64,000 nt of DNA from JBCCXZ01 sp965228005 (GCA_965228005.1 CBDDGV010000001.1:806001-870000); one strand, 5' to 3'; numbered from the stretch's first letter, positions 24,747 to 34,284 are shown. Notes: generated by a model not told the origin, from the letters alone. Numbers and translations: made by a program.

Positions 24747-25687
24747 GCCTGCCCTCCGTGCTGGAAGCCTTCGGGGACGACGGCGGCGGGTTGGCCCTCG
24801 GCGGCGGTGGACCAGATACCGGGGGTTTCGGTGAACGTGCCGATGCGGGTGAGCGGGACGCCGTCGAGCGGTTGGTTGGCGAGGAGCCGTTCTGCGTGGT
24901 CGGGCGGGACGGCCAGGAGCAGTTCGAAGTCCTCGCCGTCGCCGAGGGCGTGGTCGAGCGGGGAGCGGCCGGTTTGCTCGGCGAGCCGGCGGGCGGCGTC
25001 GGCGACGGGGACGCTGGCCAAGTCAAGTTCGACGCCGCAGCCACTGGCTTTGCAGAGGCGGTCGAGGTCGAGGGTGAGCCCGTCGCTGACGTCCATGCCG
25101 GCGTGCAGCTCGTAGTTCTCGTGGAGGAGCAACGCCTCGTGGACGCGGGGCTCGAACGTGAAATGGTCGCCGAGGATGCTGCCGCCGAAGGCGCCGGTGA
25201 CGATCAGGGCGTCGCCGGGGCGGGCTCCGCTGCGGGTGAGGGGGCCGCGGGGGGTGACTCCGCCGAGGGCGGTGACCGAGATCACCAAGCCGCCGCCCCA
25301 GGTGTTGGTGTCGCCGCCGGCGAGCGGGGCGCTGAAGCGGTCGGCCAGTGGCAGGAGCCCGCTGTACAGCGCCTGGGCGAGTTCCAGCGGCGGGAGCGGC
25401 TGGTCGGCGGCGTCGGGCAGCAGCAGCGAGACGAAGCAGGCGGCGGGCCGGGCGGCCATTGCGGCGAGGTCGCTGAGGTTCACGGCCAGCGCCTTGCGGC
25501 CGATGGCGGCGGGGTCGGCTTTGCCGAGGATGAAGTCGACGCGGTCGCTGAGCAGGTCGGTGGTGACGACCGAGCCGTGCTCACACGGCCGGAGGAAGGC
25601 GGCGTCGTCGGTGAGGCCGAGCGGGAGATCGGGGTGCGTGCCGGTCTGCTCGCGGAGCCAGTGGATGAGTTCTTGTTCGAGGGGCAT
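24743..25687 (-). CDS. thiL: thiamine-monophosphate kinase
   Basis: 314 residues from ATG 25685-25687 (MPLEQELIHWLRE). Markers: GLTDDAAFL with metal-binding Asp pair, TTDLLSDRVDF, NLSDLAAMAA, AGGDT, GMDVSDGLTLDLDRL and GDGEDFELL. It phosphorylates TMP to the cofactor TPP. The open frame extends upstream through a proline-leucine repeat that is only the translation of a tandem DNA repeat, and then through a copy of an intergenic repeat, so the upstream start is rejected. thiC is also in the window but 25 kb away. Confidence 0.92.
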   Translation of the reverse strand: MPLEQELIHWLREQTGTHPDLPLGLTDDAAFLRPCEHGSVVTTDLLSDRVDFILGKADPAAIGRKALAVNLSDLAAMAARPAACFVSLLLPDAADQPLPPLELAQALYSGLLPLADRFSAPLAGGDTNTWGGGLVISVTALGGVTPRGPLTRSGARPGDALIVTGAFGGSILGDHFTFEPRVHEALLLHENYELHAGMDVSDGLTLDLDRLCKASGCGVELDLASVPVADAARRLAEQTGRSPLDHALGDGEDFELLLAVPPDHAERLLANQPLDGVPLTRIGTFTETPGIWSTAAEGQPAAVVPEGFQHGGQA

Positions 25688-25692
25688 CTGGG

Positions 25693-25726
25693 TGAGTGGG
25701 AGTGGGAGAGGGAGTGGGAGTGGGGA
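25693..25726. repeat. short purine-rich tandem repeat (GGGAGT-type) before thiL
   Basis: About five imperfect copies of a GGGAGT/GGGAGA hexamer on the plus strand, directly upstream of the thiL start. On the coding strand it is pyrimidine-rich, so it supplies no Shine-Dalgarno. Its length could vary by slippage. Confidence 0.6.
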
Positions 25727-25727
25727 G

Positions 25728-25974
25728 CTTGGTTTTGTCTTTAGGCACGGAATCGAGTACACGCGGCGATACGCCAAAAGTCCTTTGATTTGTCCCTGTT
25801 GGTTGCGGGTTTGCCCGCGATGCGTAGCGTCAGTGCTGCTTGCGGGCGGACTTAACCATTCGAGTTTGCGTCATTTCGTGTGGAGTTTTCTGGGACTCAT
25901 CTATGCGGGGCGTGGCCTGGGAAGCCTCAAACGGGTGATCTCAGGCAGGCGTATTATCTGGGATAAAGTGGCCA
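25728..25974 (-). repeat. conserved intergenic sequence, copy 2
   Basis: Second copy of the sequence at 14445-14694, read on the minus strand. Blocks lie at 25974 (TGGCCAC..TATCCC.GATAAT), 25867 (AAACTCG.AT.GTTAAG.CCGC) and 25782 (GACTT.TGGCGTATCGCC and onward). The offsets of 107 and 192 are within three bases of copy 1. This copy runs toward thiL and is divergent from the chemoreceptor gene. The surrounding gap of about 600 bp (25688-26285) contains no other supported feature apart from the tandem hexamers. Confidence 0.7.
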
Positions 25975-26285
25975 CTGACGAGGAAAAACCGGTCGTTCTC
26001 TGGCAGCGGTTTTTCGGGCTAAGAACCACCTCAGAAAGGCTGCTACGACATGGCCTGGAAACGGTGTGCCGGTTATGCGGGCTCGATTGCGTCGGTCATT
26101 CGCGGTCTCCGTCGGCTACACGCAGGCGGCGGCGGTTGGCGAGGGGTGAAACCTCTAGGTGCGGTCGGGGCTTGCCCGTTGCGTGTCCTAGGTTTTGTGG
26201 TCGCTCAACAACGCTCAGCCGAGGCGTCGTGTGCGACCGTCCGTAACCGACCGCTATGCCCAACGCGCTCTTGAGGGGCCCATCC

Positions 26286-27623
26286 ATGCTTCCCCTGCTC
26301 TCGCTGCTGTTCAGTAACCCGTCGAAGAACGATCGCAAGACCCCGGAGCCCGAGGGCGGCGCCTCTGACGAAGCTTGGCGGAAGCTGGTGGACCAGATCC
26401 CGGCCAACGTGATGATGGCCGACCCGGAGTTCCGGCTCGTCTACGCCAACCCCGCCGCCGTTCGGACCCTCGAGTCGATCGCCAATCAGGTCCGTAAGAC
26501 GTTTGAGGTCGAGGTGAACGACCTGATAGGAGACTCGATCCACCGCTTCCACCGGAACCCCAAAGCCGTGGAGTCGATCCTCACCGACCCGCGGAACCTG
26601 CCGCACACGACCGAGTTCTCCTTTGGCGGGGTGACGCTCTCGGCCACCATCAACGGCGTGCACGACGAGTCGGGCGAACTGACCGGCTACATCGTGAGCT
26701 GGGAGGACGTAACCGCGCGTGCGACGAGCGAGGCGCACATGTCTCGGTTGACGCAGATGGTGGAGAACCTGCCGACGAACGTCATCTTCGCCGACCGGGA
26801 CCACGTGATCCGGTACATGAACCCGGCGTCGACGCGGACGCTGAAGTCGATCCAGCACTTGCTGCCGATGCCCGTCGATAAGATCGTGGGCCGTTCGATC
26901 GACGAGTTCCACGAAGACCCCCTGCACCAGCAGCGGCTGTTGTCCGACCCGTCGAACCTGCCCGTGGACACGATCATCACCATTGGCGATCAGGTGCTCG
27001 ACCTGCTGGTGAGCCCGATCTACGACCAGACCGGCGAGTACATCGGGGCGATGGCTTCCTGGTCGGTCATCACCGAGTCGCACCACGCGATGCAGGAAGC
27101 CCGGCGCGTGAGCGATGCGGTGAACCTGAGCACGACGGAGATGGCGGAGACGATCAAGGAGATTTCGGGCAGCGTCTACCGGACGGCCGACAAGGCGAAG
27201 GAAGCGGACGAGCTGAGTCGGCAGACAACGGACTGCGTGGGAGAACTGAACGACCACAGCGGCGAGATCGGCCGGATTATCGAGGTGATCCGCGATCTGT
27301 CGGACCAGACGAACCTGTTGGCGCTCAACGCGACGATCGAGGCGGCGCGGGCGGGCGAATCGGGCCGGAGCTTCGCGGTGGTGGCCGAAGAGGTGAAGAC
27401 CCTGGCACACCACACAGCGGACTCGATCGAGGGCATCGAGAGCCTGGTGGAGAAGATCCGCGGCAGCATCGAGAGGGTGACCGGGGCGACAAACTCGATC
27501 AGCGAGTCGGTGGAGGCGGTGTCTCGCGACGCGGTGACGATTGCTTCGGCGGTCGAGGAGCAGTCGGTGACGATGGGCCGGTTGAGCGACATGAGTGAGA
27601 CGCTCAACAGGATCACGAAGTAG
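26286..27623 (+). CDS. soluble methyl-accepting chemotaxis-type protein with two PAS domains
   Basis: 445 residues from ATG 26286, which has GAGGGG 7 nt upstream; ATG 26256 is a weaker alternative. There is no transmembrane segment apart from a weak N-terminal LLSLLF and no HAMP domain. Two PAS domains are seen at about 33-145 (MADPEFRLVYANPAAV) and 155-265 (FADRDHVIRYMNPAS), clearly duplicated from each other. The signalling hairpin tip is near 335-375 with NATIEAARAGE. It likely senses a cytoplasmic signal and controls CheA. No che genes are adjacent. A strong terminator follows. Confidence 0.88.
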   Translation: MLPLLSLLFSNPSKNDRKTPEPEGGASDEAWRKLVDQIPANVMMADPEFRLVYANPAAVRTLESIANQVRKTFEVEVNDLIGDSIHRFHRNPKAVESILTDPRNLPHTTEFSFGGVTLSATINGVHDESGELTGYIVSWEDVTARATSEAHMSRLTQMVENLPTNVIFADRDHVIRYMNPASTRTLKSIQHLLPMPVDKIVGRSIDEFHEDPLHQQRLLSDPSNLPVDTIITIGDQVLDLLVSPIYDQTGEYIGAMASWSVITESHHAMQEARRVSDAVNLSTTEMAETIKEISGSVYRTADKAKEADELSRQTTDCVGELNDHSGEIGRIIEVIRDLSDQTNLLALNATIEAARAGESGRSFAVVAEEVKTLAHHTADSIEGIESLVEKIRGSIERVTGATNSISESVEAVSRDAVTIASAVEEQSVTMGRLSDMSETLNRITK

Positions 27624-27649
27624 CGCTTCGAGCTTGGAGAAAGACACTA

Positions 27650-27691
27650 ACGGGGGTCGCCTCAGAGGGGGGGCGGCCTCCGTTTTATTTT
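27650..27691 (+). terminator. intrinsic terminator of the PAS chemoreceptor gene
   Basis: A 12-bp stem pairs 27650-27661 with 27672-27683 (two G-U pairs), followed by TTTTATTTT. It begins 27 nt past the stop codon. Confidence 0.8.
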
Positions 27692-27767
27692 GGGGCAGCG
27701 GTGTCGGCGGCGCGTGGATGAACACCGCAGAGGACGCGGAGGTCGCAAAGAAGACGGACGTCTTTGG

Positions 27768-27906
27768 GGGTGGCACTGGCGTCTCGCCAGTGCTCTGCAA
27801 CACCTCAAGGAAGAAGGAAGCGGAGCCTAACAGAGAAAGCACTGGCAAGATGCCAGTGCCACCCGGAGTGTGTTTCTCGCCGCTTGGCAAGCCAGCAGTG
27901 CCACCC
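27768..27906. repeat. GGTGGCACTGGC palindromic intergenic element (copy A)
   Basis: GGGTGGCACTGGCGTCTCGC at the left is mirrored by GCACTGGCAAGATGCCAGTG and CCACCC ending at 27864, with a third partial unit (GGCAAGCCAGCAGTGCCACC) ending at 27906. The arms pair as inverted repeats and each arm is itself a short hairpin. The same sequence occurs at 42695-42760. Confidence 0.75.
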
Positions 27907-27911
27907 AAGGA

Positions 27912-28658
27912 CTAGCGGCGGAGTTGCTGTGTCGCGGTTGCGGCTGGGGCGGGCGCTGGGCGGCTGGAGAGGCGGCGTGCATTCGGGTCGGCGAGGAAGC
28001 CCGCTAGGGTTTGGGGCTCGTTCTGGATCAGCCAGCGGGCCCAGGCCCAGCTCTCGGCGTACTCGAGTTGGGTCATGGCGCCGGCGTCGGTGAGGGCTTC
28101 GAGCCGGGCGAGGTCGGGGCGCCAGCCGGCGGAGTCGGCGGCGGCCTGCAGGGTCGCGGCGTGTTGGGGGTGTTCTCCAGCCGATGGGCCGACCTCGAAG
28201 TACTCGGCCAGGCCCTCGTCGAGCCAGAGCGGCAGGTTCGGGTACGTGGCGTGCAGGTAGCCGTGCGTGGCTTCGTGCCGGAGGTCGGTCAGCAGGTTCG
28301 GGCCGCGGTGGGCGTAGACGGCCAGTTCTGCGGTGCTCTCGACGAACAGGGCCCGCCGGTAAGGGAACTGGGGGAAGTGCTGGCGGACGAACGCGGCGTA
28401 GGAGTCTTCATCGTCGAAGAGGTAGATGTGCACCGGCTGCTCAGCGAGATTCACTCGGAGCGTGTTCTGGATGCTGGCGCGGGTCTCGGCCACCTCGGCG
28501 AGGAGGTTGTTGACGTCACCGAGGGGCTTGTCGGAGTGGAGGACGACGTTAGGGCGTTCGACAACAACGGAGAAGGGCTCGCTGCGGAACGGGCGCGGGA
28601 GCGCTGCGCAGCCAAGGGCGGTCAGGAGCAGGACGGCGGATAGGCGCGGGCGCAACAT
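27912..28658 (-). CDS. lipoprotein zinc metallopeptidase-like protein (DUF1570-type gluzincin)
   Basis: 248 residues. The N-terminus LLLTALGC is a lipobox giving a lipidated Cys at about 18, so the protein is probably attached to a membrane outside the cytoplasm. RHEATHGYLH carries HExxH and LDEGLAEYFE supplies the downstream Glu, the arrangement of gluzincin peptidases. The N-terminal half (VVLHSDKP...) matches the DUF1570 style of many planctomycete proteins. Substrate unknown. The last 25 residues are a Pro/Ala/Arg-rich tail. Confidence 0.8.
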   Translation of the reverse strand: MLRPRLSAVLLLTALGCAALPRPFRSEPFSVVVERPNVVLHSDKPLGDVNNLLAEVAETRASIQNTLRVNLAEQPVHIYLFDDEDSYAAFVRQHFPQFPYRRALFVESTAELAVYAHRGPNLLTDLRHEATHGYLHATYPNLPLWLDEGLAEYFEVGPSAGEHPQHAATLQAAADSAGWRPDLARLEALTDAGAMTQLEYAESWAWARWLIQNEPQTLAGFLADPNARRLSSRPAPAPAATATQQLRR

Positions 28659-28692
28659 CGCAGCGGACGATACGCGCCGAGCCGGAGGGGGG

Positions 28693-29352
28693 TCAACTGG
28701 AGTTAGCTTGCGGCGAGTTGGGATGAAGCAACGCCCCGAGGAATTGGTAGCCCACAGCCTGGTTGCCGTTCATTGTGGTAGCCTCAAAACCGGCTTCGTG
28801 CTTGCACTCAAACGGCTCGAAGAGTTCCGCGAACCAGTCGGGGTCGTGGTGACGCATGACGCCGCCGTCATCGAGGCGGAACACTCCGCGGGTCCCAAAC
28901 TCGGACTCGAAACGGTCGTACCGCTGCACGTTTCGTTCGTCTTGGGACAACAACAGGTCGCTGACGTAGAGCAACCCGCCGGGCCTCAGAATCCTTGCAC
29001 ACTCGTCGATGACCCGTCGCTGTTGTTCACTCTCAGGGATCGAAGTCAGCACGGCAAAGAGCAGCACGGCGTCAACGGTGCGGTCGGCGAGTTCGGTTGA
29101 ACGAGCATCCGCCACCCCAAAACTCAGTTGCGGGTTTTCTCGCTTCGCTCGTTGGATCATCGCCTTGGATGAGTCGAGACCGGCTGCGTTGGTGAACCCT
29201 GCTTCGCTGAGTTCGTTCACGAGCCGTCCGTAGCCGCAGCCTAGATCGACGATCGTGGATTCCCGGCTGAGTTGTGGCTTGATCCAGTCCAGACGCAACG
29301 GGTGCCGGAAGACCTTTTGCTCAGCGACTTGGTTCCAGTACTCGGCCGACAT
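28693..29352 (-). CDS. class I SAM-dependent methyltransferase
   Basis: 219 residues from ATG 29350-29352 (MSAEYWNQVAEQ); the longer upstream frame is not family-like. VDLGCGYGRLV is SAM-binding motif I, LDSSKAMI motif post-I, and LLFAVLTSIPES and LRPGGLLYVSD are motifs II and III. It belongs to the Methyltransf_11/25 type. Substrate unknown. It lies 34 nt from the DUF1570 gene and 33 nt after the ispG stop, all on the minus strand, so a loose operon ispG-methyltransferase-peptidase is possible. Confidence 0.85.
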   Translation of the reverse strand: MSAEYWNQVAEQKVFRHPLRLDWIKPQLSRESTIVDLGCGYGRLVNELSEAGFTNAAGLDSSKAMIQRAKRENPQLSFGVADARSTELADRTVDAVLLFAVLTSIPESEQQRRVIDECARILRPGGLLYVSDLLLSQDERNVQRYDRFESEFGTRGVFRLDDGGVMRHHDPDWFAELFEPFECKHEAGFEATTMNGNQAVGYQFLGALLHPNSPQANSS

Positions 29353-29384
29353 CGCTAGAGGAGTCCGTCGATGAAGAGCGGGCG

Positions 29385-30533
29385 TTAGCCGGAGTTGGCG
29401 GCTGTGGCGGCGATGAGCGCGTCGAGCTCCTGCTTGAGCCGCGGCAGGATCTCTTCGTAGGAGAACTGGCCGAGGGACTCTTCGCCGCGCTTGAGATTGA
29501 CGTAGTTGGGGCCGCACCAGAGGCCGAGGTCGGCGTCGTCGGTCTCGCCGGGGCCGTTCACGCGGCAGCCCATCACGGCGATGGTCAGGGCGTGGTCGGC
29601 GGCGTAGCGGGTCATCTCTTTGACGTCTTCGGCGAGCTCGATGAAGGCCTCGTTCTCGACTCGGGAGCAGCTGGGGCAGCTGATGATGTTGAGCGTGTCG
29701 AGGCCGTAATCGACGACGGAGCGGACGCGGCCGACGGCGATGTCGGCGAGGATGCCGCGGCCGGCTTCGATCTCCTCGGGCTTGCGGGCGTTGGAGACGG
29801 TGAGCGAGACACGGATGGTGTCGCCGATGCCGCGGCTGATGAGCTGCTCAAACGCGATGCGGGTCTTAATGATGCCGTCGGGGGGCATCCCGGCCTCGGT
29901 GACGCCGAGGTGCAGCGGCACGTCGGGGCGGGCGTCGGCGAAGCGGCGGTTGACCTCGATTACCTTCTGGGGGTCGGAGTCTTTCAACGAAACGCAGTAG
30001 CGCGCGAATCCGAGATCGTCGAGCGCCTCGCAGTGCTCCAGCGCGCTGTCGAGCATGGGGGAGATCGAATCGTCGGCGTCGTACTGGGCGAGCTTGTCGG
30101 GGTCGACGCTGCCGCAGTTGACGCCGATCCGCATCGCGCAGTCGTGGCCGACGGCGATGCCGGCGAGGTAGGCGACCTTCTCCCGCCAGGGCTTGGTGCG
30201 TTCGTGGTGGTAGAGGTGCCCGGGGTTGTAGCGGAGCTTGTCGACGTGCGGGGCGACGATTTCGGCGAGGCGGTAGTTCTCCTGGAGGTCGACGACGAGG
30301 TTGGCCTCGGTTTGGCCGCGGACCTCGACGAGCGCGGCGGCGTCGGCCTTGGTGTCGATGGCGACGCGGACGACGTCGGCGCCGGCGTCGTGCAGGGCGT
30401 TCACCTGGGCGACCGTGGCGTCGATGTCGGTGGTCCGGGTGGCCGTCATGCTCTGGACGGCGATCGGGTGCTCTCCGCCAATGGTGACGGAGCCGATACG
30501 GACGGAGCGGGTGGGGTTGCGCTGGATCTGCAC
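29385..30533 (-). CDS. ispG: 4-hydroxy-3-methylbut-2-en-1-yl diphosphate synthase (IspG/GcpE)
   Basis: 382 residues, the bacterial short form, carrying out the penultimate step of the MEP isoprenoid pathway. The TIM-barrel part starts VRIGSVTIGGEHPIAVQSMT. The [4Fe-4S] cysteines are in SCPSCSR and MGCRVNGPGE. The start is GTG without an obvious ribosome site. No other MEP-pathway gene is in the window. Confidence 0.95.
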   Translation of the reverse strand: MQIQRNPTRSVRIGSVTIGGEHPIAVQSMTATRTTDIDATVAQVNALHDAGADVVRVAIDTKADAAALVEVRGQTEANLVVDLQENYRLAEIVAPHVDKLRYNPGHLYHHERTKPWREKVAYLAGIAVGHDCAMRIGVNCGSVDPDKLAQYDADDSISPMLDSALEHCEALDDLGFARYCVSLKDSDPQKVIEVNRRFADARPDVPLHLGVTEAGMPPDGIIKTRIAFEQLISRGIGDTIRVSLTVSNARKPEEIEAGRGILADIAVGRVRSVVDYGLDTLNIISCPSCSRVENEAFIELAEDVKEMTRYAADHALTIAVMGCRVNGPGETDDADLGLWCGPNYVNLKRGEESLGQFSYEEILPRLKQELDALIAATAANSG

Positions 30534-30820
30534 GGTGGCTTTGGCGGGGGTTCGTTAGGGGTTTGCCGGCATTGTAGAGACCGTGTTCTTGGCGGGGAAT
30601 GCACACGGCGGGCCGAGCCGGTTGGGGCCGCAGGGGACGCGGGGTTCGCAGGGTAGCCGGTCACTTCTGGTTGCCCCTGCGTTCTCTGCGGCCTCTGCGG
30701 TTGGTTCCGGCAGACAATTCCTCCTGTTGCACCCCTAGGAGGGGTTTCGCTTTATAGGGAAAGGTCAGGGGGTTAGGCTGGGAGGCTGGTTTGGCGCCCC
30801 CCGTGAGGATCCGAATAGCT

Positions 30821-31414
30821 GTGACCAACCCGTCTCCAATCCCGTCTGAGAGCTCGCAGCGGGCGATGACCGTCCTATTGCAGCGCGCCAGCGCGGGGGA
30901 CGATTCGGCCCGCTCGCGGCTGCTGCAGGAGGTTTACGACCAGCTGCACGGGATGGCGGAGAACAAGCTGCGGCGGGAAAACACCGGGCACTCGATGCAG
31001 GCGACCATGCTGGTGCACGACGCCTACATGCAGCTGATCGGTCCCGGCCAGGAGGTGGAGTTCAACGACCGGAACCACTTCTACGTGCTGGCGGCGAAGG
31101 CGATGCGGCGGCTGCTGGTGGATCACGCCCGGAAGCGGCGGGCGGCCAAGCGTGGCGGGCCGCACTGGAAGCGCTCCGGCGGGGACATCGAGGAGCTGGC
31201 CGACAAGCAGGACGGCGACCTGTTGAGCCTGCACTCGGCGCTGAAGCGGCTGCAAGAAGTGGACGAGCGGCAGGCGTCGATCGTCGAGCTGCGGCACTTC
31301 GGCGGGTACACGGTCGAAGAGACGGCGGAGCTGATGGGCGTCTCCGAGCGGACCGTGAAGGCGGACTTCGCGGCGGCGAAGGCGTGGCTGTTCCGAGAGC
31401 TGCAGCCCCAATAG
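30821..31414 (+). CDS. ECF-type RNA polymerase sigma factor linked to a Ser/Thr kinase
   Basis: 197 residues from GTG 30821 (GAGGA about 11 nt upstream); TTG 30791 is an alternative. Region 2 contains HDAYMQLIG and the promoter-melting helix FYVLAAKAMRRLLVDHARKR. Region 4 contains VELRHFGGYTVEETAELMGVSERTVKADF, the helix-turn-helix binding -35. This spelling is that of the TIGR02999 branch, abundant in planctomycetes and linked to Ser/Thr kinases. The kinase gene starts 19 nt downstream, so kinase signalling may replace an anti-sigma factor. Confidence 0.9.
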   Translation: MTNPSPIPSESSQRAMTVLLQRASAGDDSARSRLLQEVYDQLHGMAENKLRRENTGHSMQATMLVHDAYMQLIGPGQEVEFNDRNHFYVLAAKAMRRLLVDHARKRRAAKRGGPHWKRSGGDIEELADKQDGDLLSLHSALKRLQEVDERQASIVELRHFGGYTVEETAELMGVSERTVKADFAAAKAWLFRELQPQ

Positions 31415-31432
31415 CGGGCGGGGCGGGAGCGT

Positions 31433-34258
31433 ATGGCAAAATCCTCCGGCCGCTCCGACGCGGGGCCCCTCTCTCGCACGCCGACGGGGCTGCTGGCGGA
31501 GGCGCTGGACCTCTCGCCCGACGAGCAGGCGTCGTTCTTGGCGAAGCTGCGGCGGGAAGACTCGGGCATGGCGGCGGAAGTGGCTTCGCTGCTGGAAGCG
31601 CACAACTCGGCGGAGGCGGCGGGCTTTCTGGTGGTCGGGCCTTCGTCCGACCCGGCGGCGACGCACCACCACCCGGGTTCCACTCCCCAAGACGACGCGA
31701 CGCCACGCGACCCGCTCGACACGATCGCCCAGGGGGCGACCGAGACCGAGGACAACCCAGAGCCGGCGGACGGTGAATCGACCCGGTACGAGACGCGGCC
31801 GCCGACGGCGCCCTTGGTGGGTGCGGCGGGCGAGGCCGTGGGGAGCGGCTCGGAGACGATCGCCGAAGCGCCCCGCTCGGGGCCCGTGCCGGGGACGCCG
31901 GGGCCGGTGGGCGCCCCAGGATCTGTGGTGGCCGGGGATTACGAGATCCGCGAGAAGCTCGGCGCCGGCGGCATGGGCACGGTCTACCGGGCGTGGCAGC
32001 GGAGCCTGAAGCGGTGGGTCGCGCTGAAGATCATCCCGTCGCAGCTGCTGTCGTCCAGCGAGCAGGCGGCGCGGTTCTACCTGGAAGCCGAAGCGGCGGC
32101 CGGCCTGGACCACCCGGGCATCGTGCGGGTGGAGGACGTCGGCGAAACCAGCGGCGTGCACTACTACGCGATGGCGCTCGTGGAGGGAGGCAGCCTAGCG
32201 AAGCACGCGCGGGGGAAGCACCTGCTGGGGCCGCGGCGGGCGGCGGAGATCATGGAGCAGGTCTGCCGGGCGGTGCAGCACGCGCACGACCGGGCGGTGA
32301 TCCACCGCGACATCAAGCCGGCGAACATCATGCTCGACTTGGAGGGCCAGCCGCGGCTGACCGACTTCGGGCTGGCGAAGCTCGCCCGCGGCGGCGACGA
32401 GCTGACGGTCACCGGGCAGGTGATGGGCACGCCGAGCTTCATGGCGCCGGAACAGGCGGAGGGGAAGAACTACGCGATCTCCACGCGGACGGACGTGTAC
32501 TCGCTGGGGGCGACGCTCTACGCGCTCTTGGCCGGGCGGCCGCCCTTCGAGGGAGGGACGCTGCTGAACACGCTGCGGCAGGTGCAGAAGTCGCCGCCGG
32601 CGGCGCTGCAGAAGTCGGTTCCGGCGGATTTGCGGACGATCTGCGAGAAGTGCCTGGAGAAGCAGCCGGACGAGCGTTACGCGTCGGCGGCGGCGTTGGC
32701 GGACGACCTGCGGAACTACCTGCGGGGGTACCCGATCGCGGCCCGCAAGGTGTCGGCCACAACGCACGCGGTGCGGTGGGCGAAGCGGAACCCGGCGGTG
32801 GCGTCGCTGCTGGCGCTGCTGGCTGTGGTGATGGTGGGGGCGACGATTGTGTCGACGGCGTTCGGCATCGAGGCCCGCGCGGCGCAGAAGCGGGCGGAAG
32901 CGGCACTCGAATTGGCAGAGACGCGGGCCGAGGACCTGGAGTCGGCGATCGAAGAGGTGATCATCTTTGCCAGCGAGAACAAGCTCGGCGACGAGCCCGG
33001 CATGCAGGAGGCGAGGCGGACTCTGCTGGAGGCGGGAGAACTCTACTACGAAAAGCTGATCGCCGGCGGGGCCGGTTCTCAGGAAGATCTGGCCGCGGCC
33101 TCTTTCAAACTTGGCAGCGTGCAGAAGCTGCTTGGGCAGTGGGACGCTGCGCGGGCCTCGCTGCTGAAGGCGCTCAAGCTGCAAGAGCGCGGCCTCAACG
33201 CATCGCCCGACGACGCGTCGCTGCTGCTGGCCGCCGCGAAGACGCACAACGAACTCTCGCGCCTCGGCGAAGACATCTGGAGTAAAGACGGTGCGGCGTC
33301 TGACGACGCGGCCCGAGAGGCGGCGTTCACCCTCTGGGTGGAGCAGGCGGCGTTGTGCGTGGAACGGCGGCGGCGGGCGGCGGAGCTCGACCCGGAAAAC
33401 CACGAGACGAAGCGGCTGCTGGCGAACGCGATCATGAACGCCGGCTGGGCGGAGGCCGAGCGGGCCCGGGGCGCGGTCGACGCAGAGCTGCTAGAGAATG
33501 CTGTGGCCGAGCTGGCGGAGGCCCAGCAGTTGCGTCGGGCGGTTCTGGCCGAAGACGAAACGGACTATCCCGTGTGGCGGGACCTGGCGTCGGGGTTGAT
33601 GGCGGAGGCGGACGCGGCGGAGATCGAGAGCGGGATGGCCGAGGACCCCGAAGCGCAGACCGCAGCGTTGCGTCGTGCTTTGGGGCTTCGGACTGAGGCG
33701 GCCGAGGTGCTCAGCACGCTGCCTTCCATCGCGAGGACGAGCGAGATCGAGCGGCGATTGGCGTTCTGCTACCAGCTGTGCGGGAACAGCCACTTTATGC
33801 TGGGGGATGTCGACGCGGCGATCGCTGCGTTCTCCCAGGCGCGGGACACGATGGACCTCCTCCTGAACCGGAACCCGCGGGTGGTAAGTTACCGGACCGG
33901 TCTGGCGGGAGTGGAGTTCAACCTGGCGCAGCTCATGTTTGCCAGCGGGAACGACCTGGGCTACGGCATGTTTGCTGATTGCCAGAACAACCTGGTCGAG
34001 GCGTTGCTGATCGACCCCGAAAACAGCACCCCCTTTGATGTCTTGGTCGACTACACAACGAGCATTGCGGAAGAGCTAGCGGTTCAGGATCGCGGGGTCG
34101 ATGCGGTCAAGGTGCTACGCCGGGCCGCGAACCTGTTGGAGCGGATCGATCACAGCAAGTCGCGATTCGACGCCCCGACCAAGGAGCGGATCGAGGAGAC
34201 GATCAGGCGGTTCCGCGAGCGGGCGGAGGAGTTGGCCGAGGGGCAAACGGTGGCATAG
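31433..34258 (+). CDS. transmembrane Ser/Thr protein kinase with C-terminal helical repeat region
   Basis: 941 residues. Residues 1-165 are a low-complexity lead with an acidic helical piece. The kinase domain (about 169-435) has GAGGMGTVY, Lys199 in VALKII, HRDIKPAN with catalytic Asp293, DFG at 311-313 and GTPSFMAPEQ. One transmembrane helix is at about 454-477. The C-terminal 460 residues would be periplasmic and are alpha-helical with TPR-like units (ASFKLGSVQKLLGQWDAA). It is co-transcribed with the upstream ECF sigma gene (19-nt gap). The stop TAG runs into GCTAGC. Confidence 0.92.
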   Translation: MAKSSGRSDAGPLSRTPTGLLAEALDLSPDEQASFLAKLRREDSGMAAEVASLLEAHNSAEAAGFLVVGPSSDPAATHHHPGSTPQDDATPRDPLDTIAQGATETEDNPEPADGESTRYETRPPTAPLVGAAGEAVGSGSETIAEAPRSGPVPGTPGPVGAPGSVVAGDYEIREKLGAGGMGTVYRAWQRSLKRWVALKIIPSQLLSSSEQAARFYLEAEAAAGLDHPGIVRVEDVGETSGVHYYAMALVEGGSLAKHARGKHLLGPRRAAEIMEQVCRAVQHAHDRAVIHRDIKPANIMLDLEGQPRLTDFGLAKLARGGDELTVTGQVMGTPSFMAPEQAEGKNYAISTRTDVYSLGATLYALLAGRPPFEGGTLLNTLRQVQKSPPAALQKSVPADLRTICEKCLEKQPDERYASAAALADDLRNYLRGYPIAARKVSATTHAVRWAKRNPAVASLLALLAVVMVGATIVSTAFGIEARAAQKRAEAALELAETRAEDLESAIEEVIIFASENKLGDEPGMQEARRTLLEAGELYYEKLIAGGAGSQEDLAAASFKLGSVQKLLGQWDAARASLLKALKLQERGLNASPDDASLLLAAAKTHNELSRLGEDIWSKDGAASDDAAREAAFTLWVEQAALCVERRRRAAELDPENHETKRLLANAIMNAGWAEAERARGAVDAELLENAVAELAEAQQLRRAVLAEDETDYPVWRDLASGLMAEADAAEIESGMAEDPEAQTAALRRALGLRTEAAEVLSTLPSIARTSEIERRLAFCYQLCGNSHFMLGDVDAAIAAFSQARDTMDLLLNRNPRVVSYRTGLAGVEFNLAQLMFASGNDLGYGMFADCQNNLVEALLIDPENSTPFDVLVDYTTSIAEELAVQDRGVDAVKVLRRAANLLERIDHSKSRFDAPTKERIEETIRRFRERAEELAEGQTVA

Positions 34259-34284
34259 CTAGCGGCGACTGCTCTCGACAGACC

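Noticed and set aside
25688..25777. N-terminal extension of ThiL with Pro-Leu repeats
   Set aside because: It is translation of a tandem DNA repeat and of the shared intergenic sequence; thiL starts normally at 25687.
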